The notes under the pieces: model-generated
The model's database searches: none
The model's input: the letters and a program-made list of their open reading frames with translations, nothing else
What the model was told of the DNA's origin: nothing
Program-made: the position numbers and the translations under genes
Shown: positions 41,847 through 51,375 of the stretch, one piece after another
How positions within the stretch are numbered: the stretch's first letter is position 1
Layout: every line of letters starts with the position of its first letter
NCBI GenBank assembly: GCA_040255675.1
Contig: JBDZVM010000001.1
Coordinates: 124,001 to 188,000, forward strand
Reading direction: 5' to 3'
From: JBDZVM01 sp040255675
Lineage (GTDB): Bacteria; Actinomycetota; Actinomycetes; Acidothermales; Acidothermaceae
DNA: 64,000 nt

Positions 41847-44800
41847 ATGGATGCCTCTGAGCGGTTGCGGCCGTTCGTCGCGGGCTTTGCCCTCGACTGG
41901 TTGCGAGATTGCCCCGACCGGCGGCATCGAGTCGCGACAGGCACCCTGGTCTTCGTCGACATCTCGGGATTCACCCGGCTGACCGAACGCCTCGCGGCAC
42001 GAGGCAAGATCGGCGCCGAGGAAATGAGCGACCTGCTCGACGTCACCTTCGCGGCTTTGCTCGCCGTTGCGTATGACTACGGATCGTGGCTGGTGAAATG
42101 GGGTGGCGACGCCGTTCTGTTGTTCTTCGAGGGCGACGACAACGCGCGGCGCGCATGTACCGCGGCGTTTGAAATGCGTCGCACATTGCGTACCGTGGGC
42201 CGGCTGCGCACCTCTGTCGGACAGATTCAGCTGCGAATGTCAGCGGGTGTGCACACCGGGGTCTTCGACTTCTTCTTCGTCGGAAACTTGCACCGCGAAC
42301 TGGTGCTCGCGGGCCAGGCTGCTACACGAACGGTCGAGATGGAGGCGGCCGCGACCGCCGGCGAAATCGTTATCAGTGCCGAGACGGCTGGGTTGCTGCG
42401 CCCCGCCCACGTCGGCCGGCCCAAGGAAACGGGTTTCTTGCTCGCTCGGTCGCCTCGGGTACTTCCCGACCTGCGCGTGCATCACCGGGATGTGACCGGA
42501 ATCGACGTGCGGGCCTGCTTGCCCGAGGTGACAAGCAATCACCTGCTCGCCGGTGAGACCGATGGCGAGCACCGGTTGGTGTCTGTCGCGTTCGTCGAAC
42601 TTTCCGGCGTCGAAGCGATCTCAGCGCGAAGCGGTCCCGACGGCGTTGCCGACGCCATCGACTATGTCATCCGTACCTGCCAGGAAGCAGCGCAGCGCCA
42701 TGAGGTCACGTTCTGGGAGACGGACATCAGCGCGGACGGCGTCAAGGTGATGTTAGTGAGCGGCGCACCGCGTGGTGCCGGACAAGAAGAAGACCGAATG
42801 CTTGCCGTGGTGAGAGAAATCCTCGACGCCGGCGGGCGGTTACGTCTTCGCGCGGGCATGAATAGCGGCCGCGTTTTCGCGGGTGAGTTCGGTCCCCCTT
42901 TCCGACGCACCTATTCGGTCAAGGGCGATGCGGTCAACGTCGCGGCACGACTGATGTCGAAGGCGGGAACCGGAGAAGTTTACGCTTCGGAAGCAGTCAT
43001 GGCTCGGGCTCGCACCGCCTATACGACTGATCTGCTGCCACCACTGACGGTGAAGGGAAAGTCGCGGCCGCTCACCGCTTATCGAGTGCGTGAGGCCCTC
43101 GGAGCAGCGGTGATCTCGGCACGGATCGACCTGCCGTTTGCCGGGCGCGCCGACGAACTCGCGCAGTTGCTGGCGGCGATGGCCGAGGCACGCGGCGGAA
43201 CGGGGCAGGTGTGGGAGATCGAGGGGGATCCCGGCATCGGCAAGTCGCGACTCGTCGCCGAGTTGGTCAAGCGTGCGCATGCCGCGACTGTGCTCAGTCT
43301 GACTTGCGACCAGTATCACGCCACGACCCCGTACGCGGCATTTCGCCGACCCTTTCGTCAGCTCCTCGGTGTGGCCGACGACGCCGCGCCCTCGGCGTGT
43401 GGGGCGGCTCTCGTCGACGTCGTGGCACGGACGGCGCCGAGCCTGCTGACATGGACGCCCCTCCTCGCCGCGATCGTCGGCGCGGAGGTCGACTCGACCA
43501 CTGAAGTCGACGCGTTGGAGCCGAAATTCCGCAAGTCGCGGCGGGAGGAGCATGCGGTTCAGTTCCTTGCGACGCTGGTGCCCGGCACGATGCTCATCGT
43601 CGCCGAAGACATACATCTCATGGACGACGCGTCACGTGATCTGCTGCGTCGCGTCCGTGACGTTGCGGTGTCGCGTGGCTGGCTCGTTGTGACGACGACT
43701 CGGCCAGTTTCTGGTGAGGCGACCGAGGACATCGGCGCCGTCATCCCCTCCGCTCGGCGGATGGTGCTGCGACCGTTACCTAACGAGGCTGTGGGCTCGC
43801 TCGTCAAGCTGGGTAGCGAGGAGCATCCATTACCTCCGCACGAGATGGCGTTACTGGCGAAACGGTCCGGTGGAAATCCGCTGTTCCTACAGGAGCTTCT
43901 AGCCGCGATGCGCGGCGGCGGCACGGTTTCTTCGCTGCCCGACTCCGTGGAGGGCGTGGTGGCCGCGCAGATCGATCGCCTGCTGCCGGTTGAGCGCACC
44001 ATCTTGCGCGTCGCGGCTGTTCTCGGCGTCCGGATCGACGAGCGCGTGTTCGCGGAGATGCTGCGCACGATCGGTCTCGAGCTCGCCGACCCCGTCGCCC
44101 CGCTGAAGGATTTCCTGCAAGCGGACGCCGCGGGTTTACATTTTCGGCATACTCTCGCGCGAGATACCGCCTACGAAGGCTTGCCCTATCGCCGACGTCA
44201 GGTCCTGCACGGGTTGGCCGGCGATGTGATCGAGCGACTGGCCGAAGACCGGGCCGACGATGTCGCCGATCTGCTTTCGATGCACTTCCTGCAGGCACGA
44301 AACTATTCGGCTGCCTGGCGTTACGCCCGTAAGGCGGGTGATCGGGCGACGCAGGTGCATGCGCAGGTCGAGGCCGTGGAGTTATACGAGCGAGCGCTCG
44401 AAGCCGCCGCGCGCGCACCCGGGGTTGCGTCGTCCGACATTGCTGAAGCCGCCGAAGCGCTCGGCGACGCCCGGTACAAGCTTGGTACTTTCGCCGACGC
44501 CATGCGTGCATATCTTGTGGCGCTGCCGTTGCGCGACGACGCTGTTTCTCGCGCCCGCCTGCATTTCAAGCGGTCTCTCGTCGCCGATCGTGCCGGCCAG
44601 CTACGCAGTGCCACGCGGTTCTTGACCCAGGCGGATCGACAACTCGCGGATGCGCGAGACGCCGCGTCGACGACCTTGCGAGCGCAGGTTCGCGCCCAGC
44701 GAGGCTTGATCCGGCATTGGCAAGGCCGTGACGTCGAGGCGATCAAGTCGCTACGCGAGGCGGTCGCCTTAGCGGAGGCGGCTGGTGCGGACGATGCGCT

Positions 44801-45665
44801 CGCCACCGCGCTGACCTGGCTCGACAATTGTGAAATGACGCTGGGTACGCACGGTGCCGGAGAGCACGCGACGCGGGCGTTGGAAATTTGGCGGGCCATG
44901 GGCAACCGGCCGTGGGAAGAAGCCCGGGTGTTGAACCAGCTCGGGATTCGCGCTTATTTCGAAGGCCGATGGGACGACGCCGTCGCGCATTATCGCGAAT
45001 CGAAACTCGCGTGCGACCGCGCGGGCGACCAGTTCACCGCGGCGGTCGAGTTCGGAAACATGGCCGAGGTGCTGTCCGACCAAGGCCATCTCGCCGAGGC
45101 CGAACCACTGTTGCGTGACGCCGACCTCGTTTGGCGCGCGGCGAATGCGCCGTCCTTTATCGCGTTCGGGAAGAGTCAACGTGGGCGGCTGGCCGCCCGG
45201 AGCGGACATTTCGCGGTGGCGATGGAGCTGCTGCATGCCGCCCGTGATGACTACCTGCGCTACGGGGAGCAGGCAGAGCTGCTCGAGACCGATGCTCGGC
45301 TCGCCGAATGTCTGTTGCTGCGAGGCGACTTCGACGAGGCACTCCGCGCCGCCGATTCCGCCTTACAGCGTGTCGCCTCGATGTCGGGTTTGCTTGCCCA
45401 GATTCCCTCGCTTCAACGGGTTCGTGGCCTGGCGCTGGCGTACCTCGGCCATCGCGAGAATGCCTTTGACGCGTTGCGGATCAGCCTGCAGGCTGCCCGT
45501 GAACGCAGTGCGCTGCACGAGGTCGCGTGGACGCTAGACGCGTTGCTTATGGCTCGGGCGCGAGCAGGGCTGGCGTCCGACGACGTCATGTCAGCCGAGC
45601 GTGCGAGGCTGTTCGATCAGCTCGGCATCGTCAGGGTCGCGCGCCCAATGTCAGTCATGCCGTGA
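41847..45665 (+). CDS. Two-domain class III cyclase with AAA ATPase and TPR regions
   Basis: A 1272-residue cytosolic regulator. Cyclase domain 1 (about 35-190) has LVFVDISGFTRL and VKWGGDAVLLFF, carrying both metal aspartates, but lacks the Asn-x3-Arg pair. Cyclase domain 2 (about 240-400) has VAFVELSGVEA, where the first metal Asp is Glu, but keeps VKGDAVNVAARLM with Asn and Arg. An AAA/STAND ATPase follows, with Walker A GDPGIGKSRL near 457 and Walker B TMLIVAEDIHLMDD near 580, then a long TPR array from about 780 to the end. The layout matches the mycobacterial cyclase-ATPase-TPR regulators but without a LuxR domain. It may make cAMP or only sense nucleotide. Confidence 0.87.
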   Translation: MDASERLRPFVAGFALDWLRDCPDRRHRVATGTLVFVDISGFTRLTERLAARGKIGAEEMSDLLDVTFAALLAVAYDYGSWLVKWGGDAVLLFFEGDDNARRACTAAFEMRRTLRTVGRLRTSVGQIQLRMSAGVHTGVFDFFFVGNLHRELVLAGQAATRTVEMEAAATAGEIVISAETAGLLRPAHVGRPKETGFLLARSPRVLPDLRVHHRDVTGIDVRACLPEVTSNHLLAGETDGEHRLVSVAFVELSGVEAISARSGPDGVADAIDYVIRTCQEAAQRHEVTFWETDISADGVKVMLVSGAPRGAGQEEDRMLAVVREILDAGGRLRLRAGMNSGRVFAGEFGPPFRRTYSVKGDAVNVAARLMSKAGTGEVYASEAVMARARTAYTTDLLPPLTVKGKSRPLTAYRVREALGAAVISARIDLPFAGRADELAQLLAAMAEARGGTGQVWEIEGDPGIGKSRLVAELVKRAHAATVLSLTCDQYHATTPYAAFRRPFRQLLGVADDAAPSACGAALVDVVARTAPSLLTWTPLLAAIVGAEVDSTTEVDALEPKFRKSRREEHAVQFLATLVPGTMLIVAEDIHLMDDASRDLLRRVRDVAVSRGWLVVTTTRPVSGEATEDIGAVIPSARRMVLRPLPNEAVGSLVKLGSEEHPLPPHEMALLAKRSGGNPLFLQELLAAMRGGGTVSSLPDSVEGVVAAQIDRLLPVERTILRVAAVLGVRIDERVFAEMLRTIGLELADPVAPLKDFLQADAAGLHFRHTLARDTAYEGLPYRRRQVLHGLAGDVIERLAEDRADDVADLLSMHFLQARNYSAAWRYARKAGDRATQVHAQVEAVELYERALEAAARAPGVASSDIAEAAEALGDARYKLGTFADAMRAYLVALPLRDDAVSRARLHFKRSLVADRAGQLRSATRFLTQADRQLADARDAASTTLRAQVRAQRGLIRHWQGRDVEAIKSLREAVALAEAAGADDALATALTWLDNCEMTLGTHGAGEHATRALEIWRAMGNRPWEEARVLNQLGIRAYFEGRWDDAVAHYRESKLACDRAGDQFTAAVEFGNMAEVLSDQGHLAEAEPLLRDADLVWRAANAPSFIAFGKSQRGRLAARSGHFAVAMELLHAARDDYLRYGEQAELLETDARLAECLLLRGDFDEALRAADSALQRVASMSGLLAQIPSLQRVRGLALAYLGHRENAFDALRISLQAARERSALHEVAWTLDALLMARARAGLASDDVMSAERARLFDQLGIVRVARPMSVMP

Positions 45666-45674
45666 CAGACGGGC

Positions 45675-47096
45675 TCACCATAGCTTCGGATCGGCTCGCC
45701 CCGGCTCGTAGGGAATGGAGATCTCGACGATTTCGTTGGCCGCGTGCTTGCTTCGGTCGGCGACACACGGGTTGTAGGGCATCAGCCCGGCCGCGCCACA
45801 CGTAGGCAGCACGCCCTCGTATTCGCCGGTGACCGTGTTGAAGGTCGGTGATCCGCCACCGTCGGTGGCCCAGTCACCCCAGGGCGCCGCCATGCACACG
45901 TCGAAGAGCGGCGTGCCATTGTCGGGTATCTGGTTGACGAGATACTTGTCGAACGTAATCACGACGGTCTTGTCGCGGTGGTCGACCAGCACCCTGACGA
46001 CCTCGAGGCCGCTCGGCAGGCTAAAGGGCTGACACGTGGTGTTCGCGAGGGAGTCGATACCCACGGCGACTTCGAGTTCGTCGGTAGTCGTCGCGGACGA
46101 CGCCGAAACGTCGACTTCGGTGTGCTTGCCGGCCGTGCTGCCGTTGCAGGAAACAGCCGCCTGACATTTCGTCAGCAATTGGACGACGTCGAACGGAGCG
46201 GAGTCTTTCATCGTGGCGAGAGAAGTCTGGTAGCTGCCGAGGGTCCAGGTGGCGGTCGCACTGAGCTGATAGCCGCCGCCAAGACTTTTCGCGTACAGGC
46301 CGGTCGTGCAATCACCGAAGGTGGCGAGGCCGGAGACCGCATTCGCGGTGGTGGGGCCACCGAGCGAGGGATCGCCGAACGCGGTATCAGCAGCAAGGCG
46401 GGCCGTTGTGTCACCCACGGTAACCGGCGTGCCGTCAGCCGTCACGACCTGGACGCTTGGAGCCGGGCACATGTAGGACGTCGAGCTTGTCGTCGTGACC
46501 TGTACGTTCGACGGCTGGGTCACGAACACCAGATGGTCGGGGAACCCTACCAACACCTGCGGTTGGCTGCCGGAAATCGTGAAGTCGTTGCCGGTTCCGG
46601 AAAAATTGTTCGACTGCTTGACCTGCGTTGGCCAGGTGTAGGCCCCTGTCGATGGCGTATCAGCGGTGACGTTGACGGTCACTGACGAACCCGGGGCAAC
46701 GGCAACGTTGTTGGCGCTGCGTAGCTCGATGAGCCCACCTACAACGGGCTGCACGACGAACCACCCTGGTGCCGACGTCGTTGCGGAGACGTTGGTGAAG
46801 CTTGGGTCGACTTGTATGTCGGCGGAGCCGAACGTCTGCTGGCTGGAGCGACCGCAGTTTGCTGTGTGGGTGTCGCAATTCGTCAGGGTGAGGACGAACG
46901 CCTCTTGGCTGGCGAGACTATCGACGCTCGTCGGCGTGACAGCGGCGGTGTAATACTTCGTGGACGGCGCCGCTTGCGCGGCGACACCCGAAGCCGCGAT
47001 CGCCGTCGCCGCCAGTCCAAAGCTTGTGACGACGGCAAAACCCCAACGCCCCCGCACGCCGAACAGCCCGCCCAAATTATGAATCGATCGCCCCAT
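45675..47096 (-). CDS. Secreted protein of unknown function, Ig-like repeats
   Basis: A 473-residue exported protein. The N-terminus has a basic segment, the hydrophobic core GFAVVTSFGLAATAIAASGVAAQA and a cleavage site near AQAA-PSTK. The mature part is rich in Thr, Ser, Val and Gly, with Ig/Big-like strand patterns (FVLTLTNCDTHTANC, VQVVTADGTPVTVGD, DHLVFVTQPSNVQVTTTSS). It contains about eleven cysteines, mostly in pairs, suggesting disulfides. There is no sortase motif or anchor. The VFVTQPS...Ig-like segment resembles domains of secreted bacterial adhesins. I do not recognise the whole protein. GGAGGGG precedes the ATG. Confidence 0.75.
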   Translation of the reverse strand: MGRSIHNLGGLFGVRGRWGFAVVTSFGLAATAIAASGVAAQAAPSTKYYTAAVTPTSVDSLASQEAFVLTLTNCDTHTANCGRSSQQTFGSADIQVDPSFTNVSATTSAPGWFVVQPVVGGLIELRSANNVAVAPGSSVTVNVTADTPSTGAYTWPTQVKQSNNFSGTGNDFTISGSQPQVLVGFPDHLVFVTQPSNVQVTTTSSTSYMCPAPSVQVVTADGTPVTVGDTTARLAADTAFGDPSLGGPTTANAVSGLATFGDCTTGLYAKSLGGGYQLSATATWTLGSYQTSLATMKDSAPFDVVQLLTKCQAAVSCNGSTAGKHTEVDVSASSATTTDELEVAVGIDSLANTTCQPFSLPSGLEVVRVLVDHRDKTVVITFDKYLVNQIPDNGTPLFDVCMAAPWGDWATDGGGSPTFNTVTGEYEGVLPTCGAAGLMPYNPCVADRSKHAANEIVEISIPYEPGRADPKLW

Positions 47097-47395
47097 GACC
47101 CCTCCATGCTCGCGCCCGCATGATCGGCCCGTCGAGCGGTTCGCGATCTAGCTGGTTTCTATCGCAACGACGTCGATTACGCCACCCTCAAATGGAACTA
47201 CTCACGTCCGCACGGGGTGAAAATTTCGGTAACGAGTGCTCTCCGCACGATCTCGAAACAGGCATAACCACAAGAATGATCTGTTTGACGGCGAACCTAC
47301 TAATTGCACGCGAGCAAGCACCGAGACGGCAGGACCACGATCTGGAATCATTCCGAATATTGAACTCTTCGACCGATGTGCTCTAGGGTCGAGCC
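47097..47395. other. Divergent intergenic region, secreted protein / furA
   Basis: 299 bp. The right end holds the furA promoter and operator. The rest has lower G+C than its surroundings but no gene or repeat that I can support. Confidence 0.6.
47344..47389 (+). promoter_or_regulatory. Leaderless furA promoter with Fur-box-like palindrome
   Basis: TTGAAC (47360-47365) and TAGGGT (47384-47389) are 18 bases apart. The ATG follows 6 bases later, so the transcript is probably leaderless. The palindrome GGAATCATTCC (47344-47354) lies immediately upstream of the -35 and is a 5-1-5 core of the Fur/FurA/CatR operator type, which suggests autoregulation of the furA-katG operon. Confidence 0.6.
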
Positions 47396-47854
47396 ATGGT
47401 GAGCCAGATACGGAACCTCGAGACGCGCCTGCGGGCCGCGGGCTTGCGTGTCACGGCGCCCCGGCTCGCCGTCCTCGAGGTGATCGAGCGGCGCAGGGGC
47501 CACTCCACCGCCGACGAGATCCGCCGTGAGGTTCTCGCCCGGCTCGGCACCGTTTCGGTACAGGCGGTGTACGACGTCTTGGCCGCGCTGACCATTGCGG
47601 GGCTGGCGCGCTGCATCGAGACGCCCGGCCATCCGGCCCGCTATGAGAAGCGCGTCGGCGACAACCACCATCATTTCGTCTGCCGCGGCTGCGGCGACAC
47701 CATCGACATCGATTGCGCTACCGGTGCGGCGCCGTGCCTTACCCCCAAGGCATTGCCCCGAGGTTTCGCCGTCGACGAAGCCGAGGTCACCTATTGGGGC
47801 ATCTGCGCCGAGTGTGCGCGATCGAACGCCACGACCAATCGCGAAAAGAGCTGA
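47396..47854 (+). CDS. furA: Fur-family peroxide-type regulator (FurA/CatR)
   Basis: A 152-residue Fur-family repressor. The winged-helix part is RVTAPRLAVLEVIERRRGHSTADEI...VSVQAVYDVLAAL; the metal-binding part has NHHHFVCRGCGDTIDID and the ICAECARS CxxC pair for structural zinc. Its immediate position before katG is the standard actinobacterial arrangement, in which FurA (CatR) senses peroxide through metal-catalysed oxidation and derepresses katG. The ATG follows the -10 element closely. A Fur-box-like palindrome is upstream. It is separated from katG by 22 bp. Confidence 0.92.
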   Translation: MVSQIRNLETRLRAAGLRVTAPRLAVLEVIERRRGHSTADEIRREVLARLGTVSVQAVYDVLAALTIAGLARCIETPGHPARYEKRVGDNHHHFVCRGCGDTIDIDCATGAAPCLTPKALPRGFAVDEAEVTYWGICAECARSNATTNREKS

Positions 47855-47876
47855 GCCCGAGAGGAGCAGACCGGAG

Positions 47877-50075
47877 ATGTCTGATCGAGGCAGCGAAACC
47901 GAAAACCCGGTAATCCCTTCCCCTACTCCCGCGCGAATCCGCCCGCGCACGAACCGCGACTGGTGGCCCAACCAGCTCGACCTTTCAGTTCTGCACAAGC
48001 ACTCCGCGCTGTCGAATCCGGTCGGTCAGGACTTCGACTACCGCAAGGAGTTCAAGACGCTCGACCTCGAGGCGCTCAAGCGCGACCTGGTCGAGTTGAT
48101 GACGACGTCACAAGACTGGTGGCCGGCTGACTACGGGCACTACGGCCCGCTGTTCATCCGTATGAGCTGGCATTCCGCCGGCACGTATCGAATTCATGAC
48201 GGTCGCGGCGGAGGCGGTCAGGGTGCCCAGCGCTTCGCTCCGCTCAACAGCTGGCCCGACAACGCAAGCCTCGACAAGGCGCGCCGGTTGCTTTGGCCCA
48301 TCAAGAAGAAGTACGGCCGAAAGATTTCCTGGGCCGACCTTTTGGTGTTCGCCGGCAACGTCGCCATGGAATCCATGGGATTCAAGACGTTCGGCTTCGG
48401 GTTCGGCCGCGAAGACATCTGGGAGCCAGAAGAGATTTTCTGGGGCCCCGAAGACACCTGGCTCGGCGACGAGCGTTACAGCGGCGATCGTCAGCTTTCC
48501 GCGCCCTTTGGCGCCGTCCAGATGGGCTTGATCTACGTCAACCCTGAGGGCCCCAATGGCAATGCTGATCCACTGGCCGCCGCACGCGATATTCGCGAAA
48601 CATTTCGCCGCATGGCGATGAACGACGAAGAGACGCTCGCGCTTATCGTCGGCGGCCATACGTTCGGCAAAACCCACGGTGCCGTCGATGCTCAATACAT
48701 CGGCCCCGAACCTGAGGCCGCACCTTTCGAACAGCAGGGGCTCGGCTGGAAGAACACGGCCGGTACCGGCAGCGGCCCGTACACGCTGACGAGCGGGCTC
48801 GAGGGCGCCTGGACCAACAATCCGACGAAGTGGGACAACGGCTTCCTCGAGAACTTATTCAAGTACGACTGGGAATTGACGACGAGCCCGGCGGGGGCAA
48901 AGCAATGGACCCCTAAGAATCCCGAGGCGCAAGGCACTGTGCCTGACGCGCACGATCCGTCGAAGCGGCACGCGCCGATGATGCTCACGACCGACATCGC
49001 GCTGAAGGTCGACCCGATTTACGGCCCGATAGCACGACGCTTCTACGAGAATCCCGATCAGCTTGCCGAGGCGTTTGCCAAGGCGTGGTACAAGCTGCTG
49101 CACCGCGATATGGGCCCGGTCTCGCGCTACCTTGGCCCATGGGTGGCCGAACCGCAGTTGTGGCAAGACCCTGTTCCGGCTGCCGACCACGAGTTAATCT
49201 CGGACGACGACATCGCCGCGCTCAAGGCCGAGCTTCTGGCATCCGGCTTGTCGATCCCTCAACTCGTCTCCACCGCATGGGCGTCGGCGGCCACCTTCCG
49301 CGGCACCGACAAGCGCGGTGGAGCCAATGGTGCGCGAATTCGCCTCGCGCCCCAAAAGGATTGGGAGGTCAACGAGCCGGCAGAGCTGGCGAAAGTGCTA
49401 CCGATCGTCGAGCGGATTCAGCGGGAGTTCAACGAATCGGCCGCGAGCGGCAAGAAGGTGTCACTCGCTGACCTCATTGTCTTAGGCGGATGCGCGGCGG
49501 TCGAGGCGGCGGCGCGAAACGCTGGGTTCGAGGTCACGGTGCCTTTCTCACCCGGACGTACCGATGCCTCGCAAGAGCAGACCGACGTGGAATCGTTTCA
49601 GGTGCTCGAACCAACCCACGACGGGTTCCGCAATTACTTGCGGCCGGATGAGAAGTTGTCGCCCGAGACGCTGCTCGTCGATCGTGCCTACATGCTGAGG
49701 CTGACCGCTCCGGAGATGGCAGTGTTGGTTGGCGGCATGCGGGCGTTGCAAGCGACCTTCGCGCGATCGGCACACGGCGTCTTCACCGAGCGGCCCGGCG
49801 TACTCACGAACGACTTCTTCACGAACCTGCTTGACATGAGCACCGAGTGGAAGGTGTCGGCGTCGGAGGAGAACCTCTACGAAGGTCGCGACCGAGCCAC
49901 GGGTGAGCTGAAGTGGACGGCGACCGCTGTCGACCTCGTGTTCGGCGCGAACTCGCAACTTCGCGCAACCGCTGAGGTATACGCGCAAGACGACTCCCGA
50001 GAAAAGTTCGTGCGCGATTTTGTCGCCGCGTGGACCAAGGTGATGAACCTCGACCGGTTCGATCTCGCGGTGTGA
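47877..50075 (+). CDS. katG: Catalase-peroxidase
   Basis: A 732-residue class I haem peroxidase with fused N- and C-terminal domains. The covalent Met-Tyr-Trp adduct residues are Trp98 (MSWHSAGTYR), Tyr220 (GLIYVNPEGP) and Met246 (FRRMAMND), with the same spacing as Mycobacterium KatG 107/229/255. Distal His99 and the proximal-His region ALIVGGHTFGKTHGA are intact. It destroys hydrogen peroxide and has peroxidase activity. The ATG at 47877 follows a GAGGAG/CCGGAG region. The longer in-frame start overlaps furA and is rejected. Confidence 0.96.
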   Translation: MSDRGSETENPVIPSPTPARIRPRTNRDWWPNQLDLSVLHKHSALSNPVGQDFDYRKEFKTLDLEALKRDLVELMTTSQDWWPADYGHYGPLFIRMSWHSAGTYRIHDGRGGGGQGAQRFAPLNSWPDNASLDKARRLLWPIKKKYGRKISWADLLVFAGNVAMESMGFKTFGFGFGREDIWEPEEIFWGPEDTWLGDERYSGDRQLSAPFGAVQMGLIYVNPEGPNGNADPLAAARDIRETFRRMAMNDEETLALIVGGHTFGKTHGAVDAQYIGPEPEAAPFEQQGLGWKNTAGTGSGPYTLTSGLEGAWTNNPTKWDNGFLENLFKYDWELTTSPAGAKQWTPKNPEAQGTVPDAHDPSKRHAPMMLTTDIALKVDPIYGPIARRFYENPDQLAEAFAKAWYKLLHRDMGPVSRYLGPWVAEPQLWQDPVPAADHELISDDDIAALKAELLASGLSIPQLVSTAWASAATFRGTDKRGGANGARIRLAPQKDWEVNEPAELAKVLPIVERIQREFNESAASGKKVSLADLIVLGGCAAVEAAARNAGFEVTVPFSPGRTDASQEQTDVESFQVLEPTHDGFRNYLRPDEKLSPETLLVDRAYMLRLTAPEMAVLVGGMRALQATFARSAHGVFTERPGVLTNDFFTNLLDMSTEWKVSASEENLYEGRDRATGELKWTATAVDLVFGANSQLRATAEVYAQDDSREKFVRDFVAAWTKVMNLDRFDLAV

Positions 50076-50193
50076 CGTCGACGGGGAGTATTACCCGTAC
50101 CGATCGAGCTTGCGGTGCGCTAGCTTGCTGATCACACGGCGCCTCCGAATGAGGATACCGGCAGCAGTGTTGACGAGAGATCGGAGCAGTTTG

Positions 50194-51375
50194 ATGTTGG
50201 GGGCCGACCCGGATGCGCTCGACTCGTTCGCCCTGCGAGTAGAGAACATGGCATCAACGCTCGACACCCAGCGTTCAAGCCTGGGCGCGGCGATACACAC
50301 CTCGCCGTGGTACGGCGAGACCGCGGACCGCTTCCGACATGAGTGGGATAGCCGGCTGAGCGGATCGATCGCGGCCGTGGTGAGCTCGCTTCGCACAGCC
50401 GTTTCGACGCTGCGTGCCAACGCCGATCAACAGCGCGATGCGAGCGCCGCGCGCCCGGTTGCACCGGTCTCCGCGCCGCCACGCCCGCGGGCGGCTCAGT
50501 TCGCCTTCACCTCGGATGTCGCCGCCACCCCGGCCGCACTGACATTCGCGCTTCGGCTCGCTCAGAACCTCGAACGCGGGAACGCGGGGAGGAACTTTCC
50601 CGGTGCGATAGCAAAAATGGAGGCCTGGCAGGCGCAACTCGAGAGCGGCACGCCGTCGGCGGCCGAGGTCGAAGCCTTCCGCCGATACGTCAGCTTGGTG
50701 CTGACCGCGGAATCGATGCGTGGCTCCGTCGGCGACGCCGCGCAAATTGCCGTCGACAGTTTCAAGGACGCCTCGGCGTCGCAAGTTGACGCCCTGAAGG
50801 ACGCACTCGGCGTCATTCCGGGCGGCGGAGCGGCTGGCTCGGGGACGCAAGCCGTCGGCGACCTCGCGAAGGATGCCGCGGACGGCGCGCTCGGCGGCGC
50901 CGAGGACTACGTGCAAAGCGCTCTCGCGGGCCGCGTCGTCGACGCCATCACGAACGGGGATCCGGCTCAGATCGTCGACGCGTACACGACGTCCGCGGAC
51001 GCCATGCTGGCGAACATCGCGGACAGCGCTCAGGGGGTGACTGGCCTGCATGTCCTCGACGACGGCGAGATGGTCGGAACCTCGCTCACGGTGGTCTCGA
51101 GTGCGGTTGACAGCTTGCGGTGGGAGGGCGTGGCCGCGGACGTGACGCACATGGTCACCGGAGACGGGAGCTTCGTTTCGTCGATCGAGACCGGCGTGCT
51201 CGACGCGGTGCCCGGATATGGTCAGGTCTTCAGCGGGCTGCAATCAGCCGCTGCCGAGTTTCACGCGGGTTCCGAGATGTCGATCGGCGTCGGCTCGCTG
51301 GGTGTAGCGATGAACTTGAGCATGTCGTCGCTGTCGACCGAAGCCGCCGCGTTCGGCATAGCCCCGCGCGGCTGA
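50194..51375 (+). CDS. WXG100-like helical protein with C-terminal extension
   Basis: A 393-residue protein. Residues 1-85 form two helices with a turn, LGAAIHTSPWYGETADRFRHEWDSRL, which is the WXG100/ESAT-6-like pattern (W-Y-G here). A Pro/Ala linker follows, then a largely helical 280-residue part rich in Ala, Gly, Asp and Ser with no recognised motif. WXG100 proteins with long C-termini are usually substrates of type VII (ESX) secretion, and many carry toxins. No ESX machinery or immunity gene is adjacent. The ATG at 50194 has GGAG eight bases upstream; a longer frame was rejected. Confidence 0.65.
   Translation: MLGADPDALDSFALRVENMASTLDTQRSSLGAAIHTSPWYGETADRFRHEWDSRLSGSIAAVVSSLRTAVSTLRANADQQRDASAARPVAPVSAPPRPRAAQFAFTSDVAATPAALTFALRLAQNLERGNAGRNFPGAIAKMEAWQAQLESGTPSAAEVEAFRRYVSLVLTAESMRGSVGDAAQIAVDSFKDASASQVDALKDALGVIPGGGAAGSGTQAVGDLAKDAADGALGGAEDYVQSALAGRVVDAITNGDPAQIVDAYTTSADAMLANIADSAQGVTGLHVLDDGEMVGTSLTVVSSAVDSLRWEGVAADVTHMVTGDGSFVSSIETGVLDAVPGYGQVFSGLQSAAAEFHAGSEMSIGVGSLGVAMNLSMSSLSTEAAAFGIAPRG

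Noticed and set aside
45930..45950. GGGTAT-containing sequence as a further CstR operator
   Set aside because: It lacks the ATACCC arm at the right spacing and lies within a coding region.
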